NCBI RefSeq assembly: GCF_003610355.1
Contig: NZ_RAPY01000001.1
Span: 124,001 to 188,000 of the forward strand
Source: Sphingobacterium detergens
GTDB lineage: Bacteria; Bacteroidota; Bacteroidia; Sphingobacteriales; Sphingobacteriaceae
Direction of reading: 5' to 3'
DNA: 64,000 nt
Shown here: positions 8,639 through 17,685 of the stretch, one piece after another
Layout of the letters: every line of letters begins with the position of its first letter
Position numbering within the stretch: position 1 is the first letter of the stretch
The notes under the pieces: model-generated
What the model saw: only the letters and a program-made list of their open reading frames with translations
Database searches by the model: none
Told to the model about the DNA's origin: nothing
Program-made: the position numbers and the translations under genes

Positions 8639-10267
8639 CTAAAAATGCTTGTTCACCACATCCCACCACAGTCGTGTACCACCATTATCAGGACCGTTCA
8701 AAAGCTGTACAGCGGCTGTGACAGACTGATTATTACTATCATACTCGCGTTGCGGATAAGGCATGCGGCGGATACCTGGAATTGTAGGTATGGTGTTCCC
8801 GCTGAAATTTACAATGTTAGGAAACAGAATGGGATAACCTGTACGACGGTATTCTGCCCAGGCTTCATCACCATCGGGAAACATAGCGATCCATTTTTGT
8901 GTTATGATCCGCTCAAGTTTCCTATCATTCGAGTCTCCGTCCTCCCAGCGGATAGTCATCGTGCTCAAATAAGGAGAGCCAATAGCTACGTTATTTTCAC
9001 CAGCTTTAATAGCTTTTGGGTCAACATACGCTTTGGGTTTGCTCGTGCTATTATTCTTATAAGCCGTAACCTGGCTGCTTAGCCCATACATTTCGAAGGA
9101 ACGGTCTATACCGGTTTCGTAGTTGGTCTTTGCTGTTCCTGCATTGGACCAGCCACGCAGCGCAGCTTCTGCTTTCAAAAACCAGCTTTCAGCAGCGATC
9201 ATTAATTGCATCTGATTCGGAAAAGCCCGGAGCTTCGAATAATTTTCATAACGGCTTTTGCCATCTATATTTATACCTGAGCGTATTCCTTTATACTGCC
9301 CAGCTACCAGGGGATCCGCTGCCGGGTCAAATAATTTTGCCATGCGTGGATCATCATAGCCACCGAGTATGGATTCTACGGGCGCACTCATGCGTGTATC
9401 ACCCCATGCGCCAGTGATGGTATTTAGCGGGTGATCCGTACTGAGCCCGATAATGCAGTTGTCGGCGTTTACCTCGAGTAGTCCACCATTGGCAGGATTG
9501 AGTGCTTTTTCACCCTCCGTTTTTGCAATATTGGGTGCTATGGCAACGATACGTATCGCCAGCCGTAGACGCAGCGTATTTGCATAGCGTAGCCAGCGCT
9601 TATAATTATCCGCTGTATAAGCCATATCAGACTTGGCCATTGCTGCGGATTTTGGATTATTCTGGATATCTTTTAAGATCGTTGTCGCCGTATCCAGGTC
9701 TAAAAAGAAGTTTTTGTATGCATTTTCCTGCGAATCGTAATCGATCTGTCCATTTTCATTTAGCACATTATATTTGCTGTAAATAATGGGGCCAACTTTG
9801 TCACTGGTTCGATGCATAGCCGATACTTTTAAAAGTTTGGCAAAAGCGAAAATATCCTGAAGCCGTTTATCTTGACGGCTGTCGCGTTCCACACGGAAAA
9901 GCGGGTTCATGGCTTTGATGTAGCGATCTACAAAAATAGCCTGATACCAGCCTGGTACTAGGCTATAGGTAACGTTATTCGCGTTTCCGACGAAGGGAGT
10001 TGGGGGAGTAAGATATCCCGCATAGGTGTCACTGCAGAGGTTATTGGCCAACTGATATTCACCGACGTTTTCGGGGATAATGTCACGTTGTGCCTGCGCC
10101 AAAAATGAGGCGACCAGTGCATAGTCAGCATTTGCTTCTTCGTCCGTTACACCTGCAGGATTCGTGTTTAATTCAGTGAAGTTTTTGGTACAGCCCGTTA
10201 GCAAGCAGGTAGCGAGCAAGATGCAGATCAATCTGCTATAAGGGAAAAATTTGATTGTGTTGTCCAT
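8639..10267 (-). CDS. SusD/RagB-like outer-membrane lipoprotein (SusD-like_2 type)
   Basis: The product is 542 residues with a lipoprotein signal ending LLTGC (Cys26), so it should be lipidated and surface-exposed. The start of the mature protein, FTELNTNPAGVTDEEANADYALV, and the closing region WAEYRRTGYPILFPN with RRMPYPQREYDSN are typical of the SusD-like_2 branch that caps SusC channels. These proteins bind the substrate and form a lid on the TonB-dependent transporter. The gene lies 11 bp downstream of its SusC partner on the same strand. No enzyme genes or regulators are attached to this pair, so the substrate cannot be guessed. Confidence 0.93.
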   Translation of the reverse strand: MDNTIKFFPYSRLICILLATCLLTGCTKNFTELNTNPAGVTDEEANADYALVASFLAQAQRDIIPENVGEYQLANNLCSDTYAGYLTPPTPFVGNANNVTYSLVPGWYQAIFVDRYIKAMNPLFRVERDSRQDKRLQDIFAFAKLLKVSAMHRTSDKVGPIIYSKYNVLNENGQIDYDSQENAYKNFFLDLDTATTILKDIQNNPKSAAMAKSDMAYTADNYKRWLRYANTLRLRLAIRIVAIAPNIAKTEGEKALNPANGGLLEVNADNCIIGLSTDHPLNTITGAWGDTRMSAPVESILGGYDDPRMAKLFDPAADPLVAGQYKGIRSGINIDGKSRYENYSKLRAFPNQMQLMIAAESWFLKAEAALRGWSNAGTAKTNYETGIDRSFEMYGLSSQVTAYKNNSTSKPKAYVDPKAIKAGENNVAIGSPYLSTMTIRWEDGDSNDRKLERIITQKWIAMFPDGDEAWAEYRRTGYPILFPNIVNFSGNTIPTIPGIRRMPYPQREYDSNNQSVTAAVQLLNGPDNGGTRLWWDVVNKHF

Positions 10268-10278
10268 GATCTACGTTA

Positions 10279-13200
10279 TTAAAAGGATACCTTGAGATTT
10301 AAACCATAACTACGGGTGGTTGGAAGGGCAAAGCTATCGTAGCCCTGGCCTCCGACACCCGTGGTTGTATTGAGTTCAGGATCATAAGGGGCATCGTTGC
10401 GAAAGAAAAATAAGTTCCGTCCTGTCAGTGATATGGATGGCTGCTTGATGCCTTGCCATTTAATAGGAAGCTTGTAGCTTAAAGCAATTTCACGCATCCG
10501 AATATTTGTGGCGCTGTAAAGCTGACCTTCGATGATACCATCACGGTTGCCTACTGCACTGTAGTAGGCCTGTGCCGGAAGAAGGCCCTCCCAAGCTGTG
10601 CCATCCATTTTTACAGCTGCAATGTCAACACCGCCGCGATCCCTTGCTGCTGCACTTTCTTCGCTTACACCAAATGAATTGAGGTAACCGTCAGTGATAC
10701 TGATTACTTTTCCGCCGAATCGGCCGTCTATTGTAAAGCTCAGACCAAAATCTTTGTAAGTAACATTATTGGTCCATCCCACAATGGCTTTAGGCGTATT
10801 ATTGCCGATATATCCCGCAGGAGCGATCTGTGGCCGACCATTGTCATCAACGATAATTGTCCCGTTTTGATCGCGCTTAAACATAGGAGCCCAGAAATCA
10901 CCAAAGGAACCGCCAAGGCGAAGGACATTGAAATTTCCGCCCAGAGGGTAGGTATTTCCGAGATTGGGAGCTAATTTTAGTATCTTATTGCGGTTGGCGG
11001 TAAAATTGAATCCCGTGTTCCAGTTAAAATGCTCTTTTTTGATAGCAGTCACGCCTAAAGCCGCTTCAATACCTTTATTTTCAACATTTCCAGCATTTAA
11101 AAATACGGTCGTGTTAACAACACCCACGGGTCCTTGATACTCAAAATACTGATCTCTGGTATTGGTTTTGTAAAGTGCGATATCCAGATTGACACGGTCT
11201 TTCCAAAAGCGGCCTTCATAACCTAATTCGACACTTTTGCTAATTTCTGGTTTCAGTGGTATTCCTCTATAAGGTCCTGATACATTTGGTGTTAAAATAC
11301 CTGTGTTTAAGGTGTTTACAGGGATTGTGCTATAGGCGGCAACATCGTTCCCAACTTGTGCGAAGGATAAACGGAGCTTACTGTAGGTAATGAAGCTTGG
11401 CAATTTGAATAATTCATTCAGTACGGTTGATACACCCGCCGACCAATAAAAATAGCCCTTATGCTCCTTGGGTGTATTAGCCAGTGTAGAAGCCCAGTCA
11501 TTTCTTGCTGTTAAATCGAGGTAAACTTTTTCGCGGTAGCCCAAATTTGCCGAAGCAAATAAAGATTGGATCTGCCGACGTGAAATCGTTTCAGTCGCGG
11601 ATTGCATAGGAGCATCACGATAGATATTGCTCATCAGAAATTTATTGGCCACGGCGAGCCTAGCCAGGTCTAAAACGGTACCATTTGAACGTAAATCATT
11701 GATTGAGGTACCCGCTGTAAAATTTAAATCAAGCTGCTCGGCCCATTGTTTATTACCGGTCAATAATAGATCTCCATATAAGGCCGTGCTTTCGCTTCGA
11801 TCGGTATTGTAACGACCATTGTCGCCAAGTTTACCATCGATTGGTAGACCTGACAATACGCCCTGTGTTCCAGCATATATGCGGCGTTCCCAATGATCCC
11901 AGCGCTTGTTCAAGGTTCCGCGGGCACTTACAGACAGCCAGTCTGTCAAGACATAACGGAATTGAGCCTGCCCGATAATATTATCCCTTTTTTGATCCGT
12001 AGGAATACGATTGAGCACCCAATAAGGATTTTGCTGATGATGTGTTCCGGTCAGTTTAGCGTCTGCATTGATATTCCACCAATCCTGCAAATAGAAGTTG
12101 CGGCTTTCGGAGAAATATTCGAAATTTTTGTACTTATCAAAATCCTGTCCTCTCGGAAACAAGTATAAGCCGGCTATCGGACTGAAGTATAGACCTGAGG
12201 AAGGACGGTTATGAATATTCTGACGCGAATACATCAGACTTCCATCAAAGAAGAGTTTATCGTCAAAGAAATTCATCGAATTTCGAAAGGTGGCGCTGTG
12301 CTGCTTAAACGTATTGGTCGGCAAAATTCCCTTGTTGCTTGTATTCGCATATGAAAAATAATTCTGTATACGATTGGTTCCGCCACTCAGTGCCAAGGTA
12401 TTGATAAAGGTTGTTCCGGTATTGTAGAAATCTTTTACCGGGTCAGCGAAGGTACCTTTTTCACCCCAGCTTTCCTCGCTCGAAGGAGTGGTCTGCCCAT
12501 AGCGGTATTGCAATTTGGGGAGGTAAAACGCCTTGTCAGCTGTGAAACCACTGGAGAGATCAATTTTCAAGTTTCCTTCAGCCCCCTTTTTTGTGGTGAT
12601 CATAATCGCACCATTTGCCCCCTGGCTGCCGTATAATGCAGAGGCCGATGCACCTTTTAGGACATTGATACTTGCGATATCATCCGCATTCAAGGTACTC
12701 AGGATATCACCACGGTCCGTAGCTCCGCCGAAGGCACCATCGTTGCCACTACCATTTGTATTTGTGATCGGGAGACCATCAATGACATACAAAGGCTGGT
12801 TGTTGCGGTTTGATTTAAATCCGCGCAGCACAATATTCACGGATCCACCCATGCCTGACGAACTGCGGTTGATCTGCACCCCCGAGACTTTACCGGTCAG
12901 GTTATTCATGGGATTGACATCCTTTACTTTGGTCAGTTCGTCACCTTTTACGACCTGCGTCGAATAGGTTAGACTTTTGGCCTTACGCTGAATACCTAAA
13001 GCCGTGACCACGACCGTCTCCAAGGAAGACGATTTGCTCGTCATTTTGATGCTGATGTCGTTTTCTTGTGCCGTTATGGTACGCCTTGTATCTTCATAAC
13101 CAACCAGTGTAACCAGCAGCTTGACTGCACCCTGCGGTACATTTAACGTAAATTTCCCTTGATCGTCAGTTGAGGTTCCGACGTTGGTAGATTCAAGGCG

Positions 13201-13335
13201 GACCGTTGCACCTCCCAAGGGTGCATTAGTGGCGAGGTCAACAAGGCTTCCTTTTAGCACCCGTTGTTGACCATGGGCTAATGGGATGATCACTAGCCAT
13301 AAAAGTAAAAAAGACAAGATTTTACTCATAATCAT
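10279..13335 (-). CDS. SusC/RagA TonB-linked outer-membrane protein
   Basis: The product is 1,018 residues with a Sec signal (LLLWLVIIPLAHGQ), a CarboxypepD-regulatory-like domain (about residues 25-100, GSLVDLATNAPLGGATV), the TonB-box region SLETVVVTALGIQRK, a plug with VSGVQINRSSSGMGGSVNIVLRG and LYVIDGLPI, and a beta-barrel ending in Phe. The T-A-L-G-I-Q-R-K variant of the SusC box belongs to the subgroup usually paired with SusD-like_2 lipoproteins, as found here. There is no STN domain and no neighbouring ECF sigma factor, so it is not a transducer. It probably imports an oligomer with its SusD partner, using TonB energy. The start at 13335 leaves a normal signal peptide. Confidence 0.95.
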   Translation of the reverse strand: MIMSKILSFLLLWLVIIPLAHGQQRVLKGSLVDLATNAPLGGATVRLESTNVGTSTDDQGKFTLNVPQGAVKLLVTLVGYEDTRRTITAQENDISIKMTSKSSSLETVVVTALGIQRKAKSLTYSTQVVKGDELTKVKDVNPMNNLTGKVSGVQINRSSSGMGGSVNIVLRGFKSNRNNQPLYVIDGLPITNTNGSGNDGAFGGATDRGDILSTLNADDIASINVLKGASASALYGSQGANGAIMITTKKGAEGNLKIDLSSGFTADKAFYLPKLQYRYGQTTPSSEESWGEKGTFADPVKDFYNTGTTFINTLALSGGTNRIQNYFSYANTSNKGILPTNTFKQHSATFRNSMNFFDDKLFFDGSLMYSRQNIHNRPSSGLYFSPIAGLYLFPRGQDFDKYKNFEYFSESRNFYLQDWWNINADAKLTGTHHQQNPYWVLNRIPTDQKRDNIIGQAQFRYVLTDWLSVSARGTLNKRWDHWERRIYAGTQGVLSGLPIDGKLGDNGRYNTDRSESTALYGDLLLTGNKQWAEQLDLNFTAGTSINDLRSNGTVLDLARLAVANKFLMSNIYRDAPMQSATETISRRQIQSLFASANLGYREKVYLDLTARNDWASTLANTPKEHKGYFYWSAGVSTVLNELFKLPSFITYSKLRLSFAQVGNDVAAYSTIPVNTLNTGILTPNVSGPYRGIPLKPEISKSVELGYEGRFWKDRVNLDIALYKTNTRDQYFEYQGPVGVVNTTVFLNAGNVENKGIEAALGVTAIKKEHFNWNTGFNFTANRNKILKLAPNLGNTYPLGGNFNVLRLGGSFGDFWAPMFKRDQNGTIIVDDNGRPQIAPAGYIGNNTPKAIVGWTNNVTYKDFGLSFTIDGRFGGKVISITDGYLNSFGVSEESAAARDRGGVDIAAVKMDGTAWEGLLPAQAYYSAVGNRDGIIEGQLYSATNIRMREIALSYKLPIKWQGIKQPSISLTGRNLFFFRNDAPYDPELNTTTGVGGQGYDSFALPTTRSYGLNLKVSF

Positions 13336-13845
13336 GTAATTAGAAATTGGTTAAAAATTGTGTTTGACCTAAGTAGATGAAGATGCAAACGCCTACAAGC
13401 TGAATCAACTTTAGCATTGTTTATATAAATGTAAAGAAAAAGTTACATAATAAAAAAGACTTTTTTTGAAAATTTTTAAGCATTAAAATCGATTGATAAT
13501 CAATCTTATAGGGCAGGGATTTTCATTAAGAATACCTATCTGCGGAGCATACTTAGGAGTAAGAGGAACCACTTTTGAGTGAAAATGGTGTCGTTCGGCA
13601 CTAGTTTGAGAATAAGGAGTGCCCTTAGTTATTTCAGCCGATATCTTAGGCAAGATTCCCATAATTATTTCGTTTACCGAAATGAATGGAGGGGCAATGC
13701 GAGAAGCGATGCGGAATAGCCATAGCAAGATTATAGTCAAAATCAATTCGGGTGAAATTATCTAGGGGGATTAAACATCATATCTGAAGAATTGTGTAAA
13801 TTCGAGAGTGGGCTACACCTTAGCAAAGCTATATACAACAAACAA
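13336..13845. other. 510-bp intergenic region without a convincing gene
   Basis: The first 150 bp are AT-rich and should hold the SusC promoter on the minus strand. The stretch 13483-13790 is less AT-rich and contains two opposing open stretches: 87 codons on the minus strand (13483-13746) and about 48 codons on the plus strand (13619-13765, beginning V-P-L-V-I-S-A-D and containing F-T-E-M-N-G-G). Neither matches a family I know, and the plus-strand one is preceded by stops. A decayed gene is possible. Confidence 0.4.
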
Positions 13846-14445
13846 ATGAATATTTTTCTAAAAGCACTTTTAATTTTATGCGGGATTGGCTTTGTAATTT
13901 TTGTCGGTTTTATGGGGATGATGATTGCCGCTTTTGGTGGCTTTGACAAAGATTATTCCGTATCGGAACTTAAAGAAAACTTTGAGGAAAAGAAGGCAGA
14001 AATTTATGAACTCAAAAATTACATAAACAAGATAATTCCGCCCGACAAATTAGTTGAGATAGAATTTGAGGACAACAATACTTTAGGTATTTTTCACGTA
14101 AAAGTGGACGATAATTTTGAAAGTAATTGGGACGTAAAAATTAATTCGAGTAAAGCAGACACCTTATTACAAAAACTGGGTTGGACGACCAGAACTTTAA
14201 AAACTCTTAAAGAGAAATTGGATAAAGCAAATTGTATTGGTATTACAAGTGGAGAACCTTGTCAAATAAGTTTTCAAAGAAGTGGCATGGGAAGGTATTC
14301 TTTCAATGTTTTTGACAAACCAATTCCCGATAGCTTAAAAACGAGTTACAATGACGGTTGCAGTTACATTATGGTAAATGACAAGCTTGTGTTAGAATAT
14401 GGTGGTGGTGCAATAGGAGGCGATTGTTTTTATAATTTAGAGTAG
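13846..14445 (+). CDS. hypothetical membrane-anchored protein
   Basis: The product is 199 residues from the ATG at 13846. It starts with a strong hydrophobic segment (LLILCGIGFVIFVGFMG), followed by a charged, likely coiled stretch (SELKENFEEKKAEIYELKNYINK) and a mixed alpha/beta domain with FHVKVDDNFESNWDVKIN and a Gly-rich end (EYGGGAIGGDC). An earlier in-frame start at 13792 would bury the membrane segment and is less likely. The gene is more AT-rich than its neighbours and stands alone on the plus strand between minus-strand SusC and gapA. It lies inside the segment bounded by the two 35-bp repeats, which with its composition suggests acquisition. The family is not recognised. Confidence 0.7.
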   Translation: MNIFLKALLILCGIGFVIFVGFMGMMIAAFGGFDKDYSVSELKENFEEKKAEIYELKNYINKIIPPDKLVEIEFEDNNTLGIFHVKVDDNFESNWDVKINSSKADTLLQKLGWTTRTLKTLKEKLDKANCIGITSGEPCQISFQRSGMGRYSFNVFDKPIPDSLKTSYNDGCSYIMVNDKLVLEYGGGAIGGDCFYNLE

Positions 14446-14483
14446 ATTGATTGTAAAAGTTGAGCTAATTCAAAACACCTAAC

Positions 14484-14520
14484 TATAAAAGATAAGACCT
14501 TCCAAATTATTGAAAGGTCT
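14484..14520 (-). terminator. gapA terminator; 35-bp repeat copy 2
   Basis: On the minus strand, 30 bp after the gapA stop, AGACCTTT and GGAAGGTCT form a seven-pair stem with an AT-rich loop, followed by TATCTTTTATAG. It is shared almost exactly with 8537-8571. The position fits a rho-independent terminator for gapA, although the T-run is interrupted. Confidence 0.65.
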
Positions 14521-14549
14521 TGTATGTTCAGCTTTTCATTGCTATTGCT

Positions 14550-15533
14550 CTAAATAGCTTGAATTTGTCTAATCATTTGATTGGTAAATCCCCATTCGTT
14601 GTCATACCAGGCCATCACTTTTACAAGATCACCATCGACAACTCTTGTCATTTCCAGATCAACTGTCGCTGCAAACGGACTTTTGATGATATCGGTAGAT
14701 ACCAGTGGTTCATCTGTTACTGTTAGTACCTTTTGATAGCGATCAGTTTTGGATTCATCGATCAAAATTTGGTTTATCTCTTCGATTGTTGTGGATCTTT
14801 CAGCAATAAACGTAATATCAGATATGGATCCCACCGGAACAGGCACCCGAACTGCTATGCCGTCAAACTTTCCAGCGTATTGCGGAAGTGCTTTTGTAGT
14901 TGCTATTGCAGCACCGGTAGCGGCAGGAGCGAGGTTAATTCCTGCAGCCCTTCCCATACGCGGTTCTTTTTTTGAAGGAGCATCTACAAGTGCCTGCGAA
15001 GCAGTATAACCGTGTGTGGTATTCAGAATTGCTTTTTTGATTCCAATCCTTCTTCCTAATATTTCGATGATCGGACTGATATTGTTGGTCGTGCAGCTTG
15101 CACATGAGAAAACAGAAACCTTTCCATCTTCGGTATTTACACCATGGACAACAGTGGGCGTATCTTTGGTTGGGCCCGAGATCACTACAAATTTTGCTCC
15201 GGACGTCAGATGTTTTTCAGCATCGGCTTTGTTCGTGAAAATACCTGTACTTTCGATGATGATATCGGCTTGAATATCTTTCCAGGGTAATTTTTCAATT
15301 TCCCTTATGCTCGTATATTTAACAGCTTTTCCATCGACTACAAGTGTATCTCCCTCGATACGTACATCTTTTTCATATTTACCATAATTACTGTCATATT
15401 TGAGGAGGTAGGCAGCGTTTTCGATACTCATCAGATCATTGATTCCGACAACCTCAAGGTCGGCAGTTTCTGTTATTATTTTTAAAGCGGCGCGTCCGAT
15501 GCGGCCAAATCCATTAATAGCAATCTTTTTCAT
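14550..15533 (-). CDS. gapA: type I glyceraldehyde-3-phosphate dehydrogenase
   Basis: The product is 327 residues and matches GAPDH throughout. It has the Rossmann start INGFGRIGR, Asp33 in GINDL that selects NAD, the catalytic motif SCASCTTN (nucleophile Cys147; most homologues have SNASCTTN), the catalytic-His region TTHGYTASQ, RAAGINLAPAATGAA and the closing AWYDNEWG. The enzyme converts glyceraldehyde 3-phosphate, NAD and phosphate to 1,3-bisphosphoglycerate in glycolysis. It is a monocistronic minus-strand gene with its own terminator. The Asn-to-Cys change next to the active site is worth noting but occurs close to, not at, the nucleophile. The region GYTASQALVDAPSKKEPRMGRA is slightly different from housekeeping copies, so it may be one of two gap genes in the genome. 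Confidence 0.97.
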   Translation of the reverse strand: MKKIAINGFGRIGRAALKIITETADLEVVGINDLMSIENAAYLLKYDSNYGKYEKDVRIEGDTLVVDGKAVKYTSIREIEKLPWKDIQADIIIESTGIFTNKADAEKHLTSGAKFVVISGPTKDTPTVVHGVNTEDGKVSVFSCASCTTNNISPIIEILGRRIGIKKAILNTTHGYTASQALVDAPSKKEPRMGRAAGINLAPAATGAAIATTKALPQYAGKFDGIAVRVPVPVGSISDITFIAERSTTIEEINQILIDESKTDRYQKVLTVTDEPLVSTDIIKSPFAATVDLEMTRVVDGDLVKVMAWYDNEWGFTNQMIRQIQAI

Positions 15534-16112
15534 AACATTCCTTTTAATTCTGTTTATATTTTTTTCTATTTAATGTATTGTCTAAGTTCTTCTATTTTCC
15601 GATAAAAAAGATTGACATTGGTCAAGAAATTCCCTTTGCTAAAGTCACTGAGTAGTTTTTACTGATTATTAAACTGTCCATCGTTTTATAGCTAGGGTAA
15701 TGGAATTATTGGAAAGTCACTGTTCAGGAAAAACCAAAGATAGCTGCTGCTATTAGTTATTTAATATATATGTAATATATTGATTATAAAGGTGTAAAAC
15801 CTGATTTCATTTATCATTTTTTTATCAAAAGTTGACAAAAACAGTCTAAAACCGCAATTCGACGCATCTTTGAAAATGTATAAAGCCCACAGATGGAATT
15901 GACATAAAAGATATTTGCAGATCATTATTAAATAATTATGTTTGTACATAGTAAGCCGTTTCCCATTTCTATTTCTGCTAATATCAACTTTGGTTATAAA
16001 ATGGTGCTTTTTTCGAATTTTATATGTTTGTACATATTTATTTTTTGATTAATCTTGGCCCTACAATACATTTATGAATCTTCTAAAATTTTTAAATTAA
16101 TAAAGACAGACA
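15534..16112. other. 579-bp AT-rich divergent intergenic region with two -7 boxes
   Basis: This region separates gapA (minus) from the EEP gene (plus). It contains two exact copies of ATGTTTGTACATA (15938-15950 and 16024-16036), each with a TATGTTTG box (15937-15944 and 16023-16030) that fits the Bacteroidota -7 consensus TAnnTTTG. No coding stretch is convincing. Confidence 0.5.
15937..16036 (+). promoter_or_regulatory. tandem TATGTTTG promoter-like boxes upstream of EEP gene
   Basis: Two 13-bp direct repeats 86 bp apart each contain TATGTTTG followed by TACATA. The second lies about 80 bp before the EEP gene start. They could be tandem promoters, or binding sites for a factor recognising the inner TGTACA. 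No TTTG element lies at the usual 19-20 bp upstream, so the promoter reading is tentative. Confidence 0.4.
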
Positions 16113-17030
16113 ATGAAGTTTACTATGCTCTTTTTAACATTCGCATTTATTTGTTTTAACTGCGAAGCTCAAAAGAAACCCGAAACCTTTAAGGTGATGG
16201 CATGGAATATATTGCACGGAGCCAATGATAGCAAAGACGGCAAAGCCCATGCGGTACAGATTATAAGAGAAATAAATCCGGATGTCATATTGATGGTGGA
16301 AACTTACGGTTCTGGTAAAGAGATAGCCGATTCCTTAGGCTACAATTTTCATTTAATTGCTCCAGAAGGAACAGCCTTAAATGATAAGAAAGTTAATTTG
16401 TCAATTATATCAAGATATCCTTTTGGGGAACGAATTGATACTGAATTTCCTTTTTTTCTGGGCGGAAGAGAAGTTATCATCCAAAATCAAAAGATCCGGT
16501 TTTTCTCAAATTGGTTTCATTATTTACCATGGGAAAATGAGCCCGAAAAGTTGGGTAAAACAGCCGAAGAACTTCTTGTTTGGGAAAGGTCGGGCGCCAA
16601 ATACGAAATGATCCAAAAGGTATTGCCCTATCTAAAAAAGTATACTGCACAGGCAGATTCAATACCCATGATCCTTGGGGGAGACCTGAATACACCCTCT
16701 CATTTGGATTGGGGCAAGAATACCAAGAAAATTCACAATAATCTGGTGGTTCCCTGGTATTCGACAAAAGTATTGGCAGATATCGGATTGCTGGATACGT
16801 ATCGAACCTTGAACCCAAATCCCGTCACACATCCGGGTATAACATGGCATACCAAAGGAGAAAATGATGACCATCGGATAGATTATATATTTTACAAAAG
16901 TCCGAAGTTAAAAGCCATAAAATCCGAGTCTTATCAAGCGTTTTTTAATGACACCATAAAACTGAATGGCAAAGAAATTTTATACCCTTCTGATCATGGT
17001 TTTGTCGTGACAACATTTAAAGTAAGGTAA
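16113..17030 (+). CDS. exported endonuclease/exonuclease/phosphatase (EEP) family protein
   Basis: The product is 305 residues with an N-terminal export signal (LFLTFAFICFNCEAQ; the Cys could make it a lipoprotein). The EEP fold signatures appear in order: AWNILHG (Asn), VETYGSG (metal-binding Glu), NWFHYLPW, GGDLNTPSH (Asp and Asn), HRIDYIF and PSDHGFV (catalytic Asp-His pair). All key residues are present, so it should be a metal-dependent phosphodiesterase or phosphatase acting outside the cytoplasm on nucleic acid, phospholipid or inositol phosphate-like substrates; the substrate cannot be read from sequence. It stands alone, with two promoter-like boxes upstream. Confidence 0.88.
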   Translation: MKFTMLFLTFAFICFNCEAQKKPETFKVMAWNILHGANDSKDGKAHAVQIIREINPDVILMVETYGSGKEIADSLGYNFHLIAPEGTALNDKKVNLSIISRYPFGERIDTEFPFFLGGREVIIQNQKIRFFSNWFHYLPWENEPEKLGKTAEELLVWERSGAKYEMIQKVLPYLKKYTAQADSIPMILGGDLNTPSHLDWGKNTKKIHNNLVVPWYSTKVLADIGLLDTYRTLNPNPVTHPGITWHTKGENDDHRIDYIFYKSPKLKAIKSESYQAFFNDTIKLNGKEILYPSDHGFVVTTFKVR

Positions 17031-17213
17031 AAGGGGCATAATCACATCAGCAATACAACCCAATTATATATTCGTATACCTGTTCAATTTGCTATTATCA
17101 TTTAGACAGTATCGTTGGAATAAAGCCATTGAAATGACGATACCTAAAGGCTGTTTTGGCAAGATCAAATAATAGAAAAAACATCATTGCGTGGCTGATT
17201 AAAAAAAATACAT

Positions 17214-17255
17214 ATATTTGCAATATACTTGATTAGTCAAGTATATTGCAAATAT
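17214..17255 (+). promoter_or_regulatory. 42-bp palindromic operator overlapping the MarR promoter
   Basis: Two perfect 19-bp arms (ATATTTGCAATATACTTGA and its complement) flank a 4-bp spacer TTAG. The centre TACTTGATTAGTCAAGTA looks like a MarR-type operator. The left edge contains TATATTTG (17213-17220), a good -7 box, so a bound regulator would block transcription. It ends 7 bp before the MarR start codon, which suggests autorepression. Confidence 0.85.
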
Positions 17256-17262
17256 CATAGTC

Positions 17263-17676
17263 ATGGAAATAAATACAATTCTAAACATCATAAAAATTCA
17301 ATCTGTCCTTACCAAGAAGTTTGACGGTTTGAGCCTGCATGGAATAAGTCTTACAGACTTTATGATCTTGCATATTTTAAGCAAAGCCCCCGGCAATCGT
17401 TTAAAAAGAATAGATCTAGCAGAAAATACTGGTTTAACTGCATCGGGAATTACGCGCATTATTTTACCGTTGGAAAAAATTGGGCTTGTTGAAAAGGACA
17501 GTAATGAAAGGGATGCCCGTGTAAGCTATGTTAAGCTCAGTACAGCCGGAGATAAAGTTTATAAGGAGGCGAGCGTTACGGCAGATTACATTTCCAAAAA
17601 ACTGTTAGATGGAATGGCGGCAGAAGATCTGGAAATTTTCTCAAACCAGCTGAAGTCATTGGGCGGTGATATCTAA
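17263..17676 (+). CDS. MarR-family transcriptional regulator
   Basis: The product is 137 residues, the usual MarR length. The winged helix-turn-helix lies at about residues 30-95: LSLTDFMILHILSKAP-like entry, recognition helix L-T-A-S-G-I-T-R-I-I-L-P-L-E-K-I-G-L-V, and wing RDARVSYVKLSTAGDK, where the Asp-Ala-Arg is the conserved wing motif. Helices at both ends form the dimer. Family members are usually repressors released by small aromatic or oxidised ligands. The 42-bp palindrome directly upstream is the likely operator. The two downstream genes (DUF1330-like and alpha/beta hydrolase) follow with gaps of 9 and 7 bp and should be in the same operon, so the regulator probably senses their substrate. 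Confidence 0.93.
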   Translation: MEINTILNIIKIQSVLTKKFDGLSLHGISLTDFMILHILSKAPGNRLKRIDLAENTGLTASGITRIILPLEKIGLVEKDSNERDARVSYVKLSTAGDKVYKEASVTADYISKKLLDGMAAEDLEIFSNQLKSLGGDI

Positions 17677-17685
17677 ACATTAATT

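Noticed and set aside
8621..9082. 153-codon plus-strand frame opposite the SusD gene.
   Set aside because: It is a shadow of a clearly functional SusD-like gene and matches no family.
13483..13746. 87-codon minus-strand frame.
   Set aside because: Odd composition, no recognisable family and an opposing plus-strand frame of similar quality; listed only as unexplained intergenic sequence.
13790..13846. Possible integron attC site upstream of the gene at 13846 (TAGCAAAGCTA hairpin, then ATATACAACAAAC).
   Set aside because: There is a small stem and an AAC-containing end, but no matching GTTRRRY partner, no array of cassettes and no integrase in the window.
15761..15949. 62-codon minus-strand frame between gapA and the EEP gene.
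   Set aside because: It lies in very AT-rich promoter DNA, has no family features and overlaps the promoter-like boxes.
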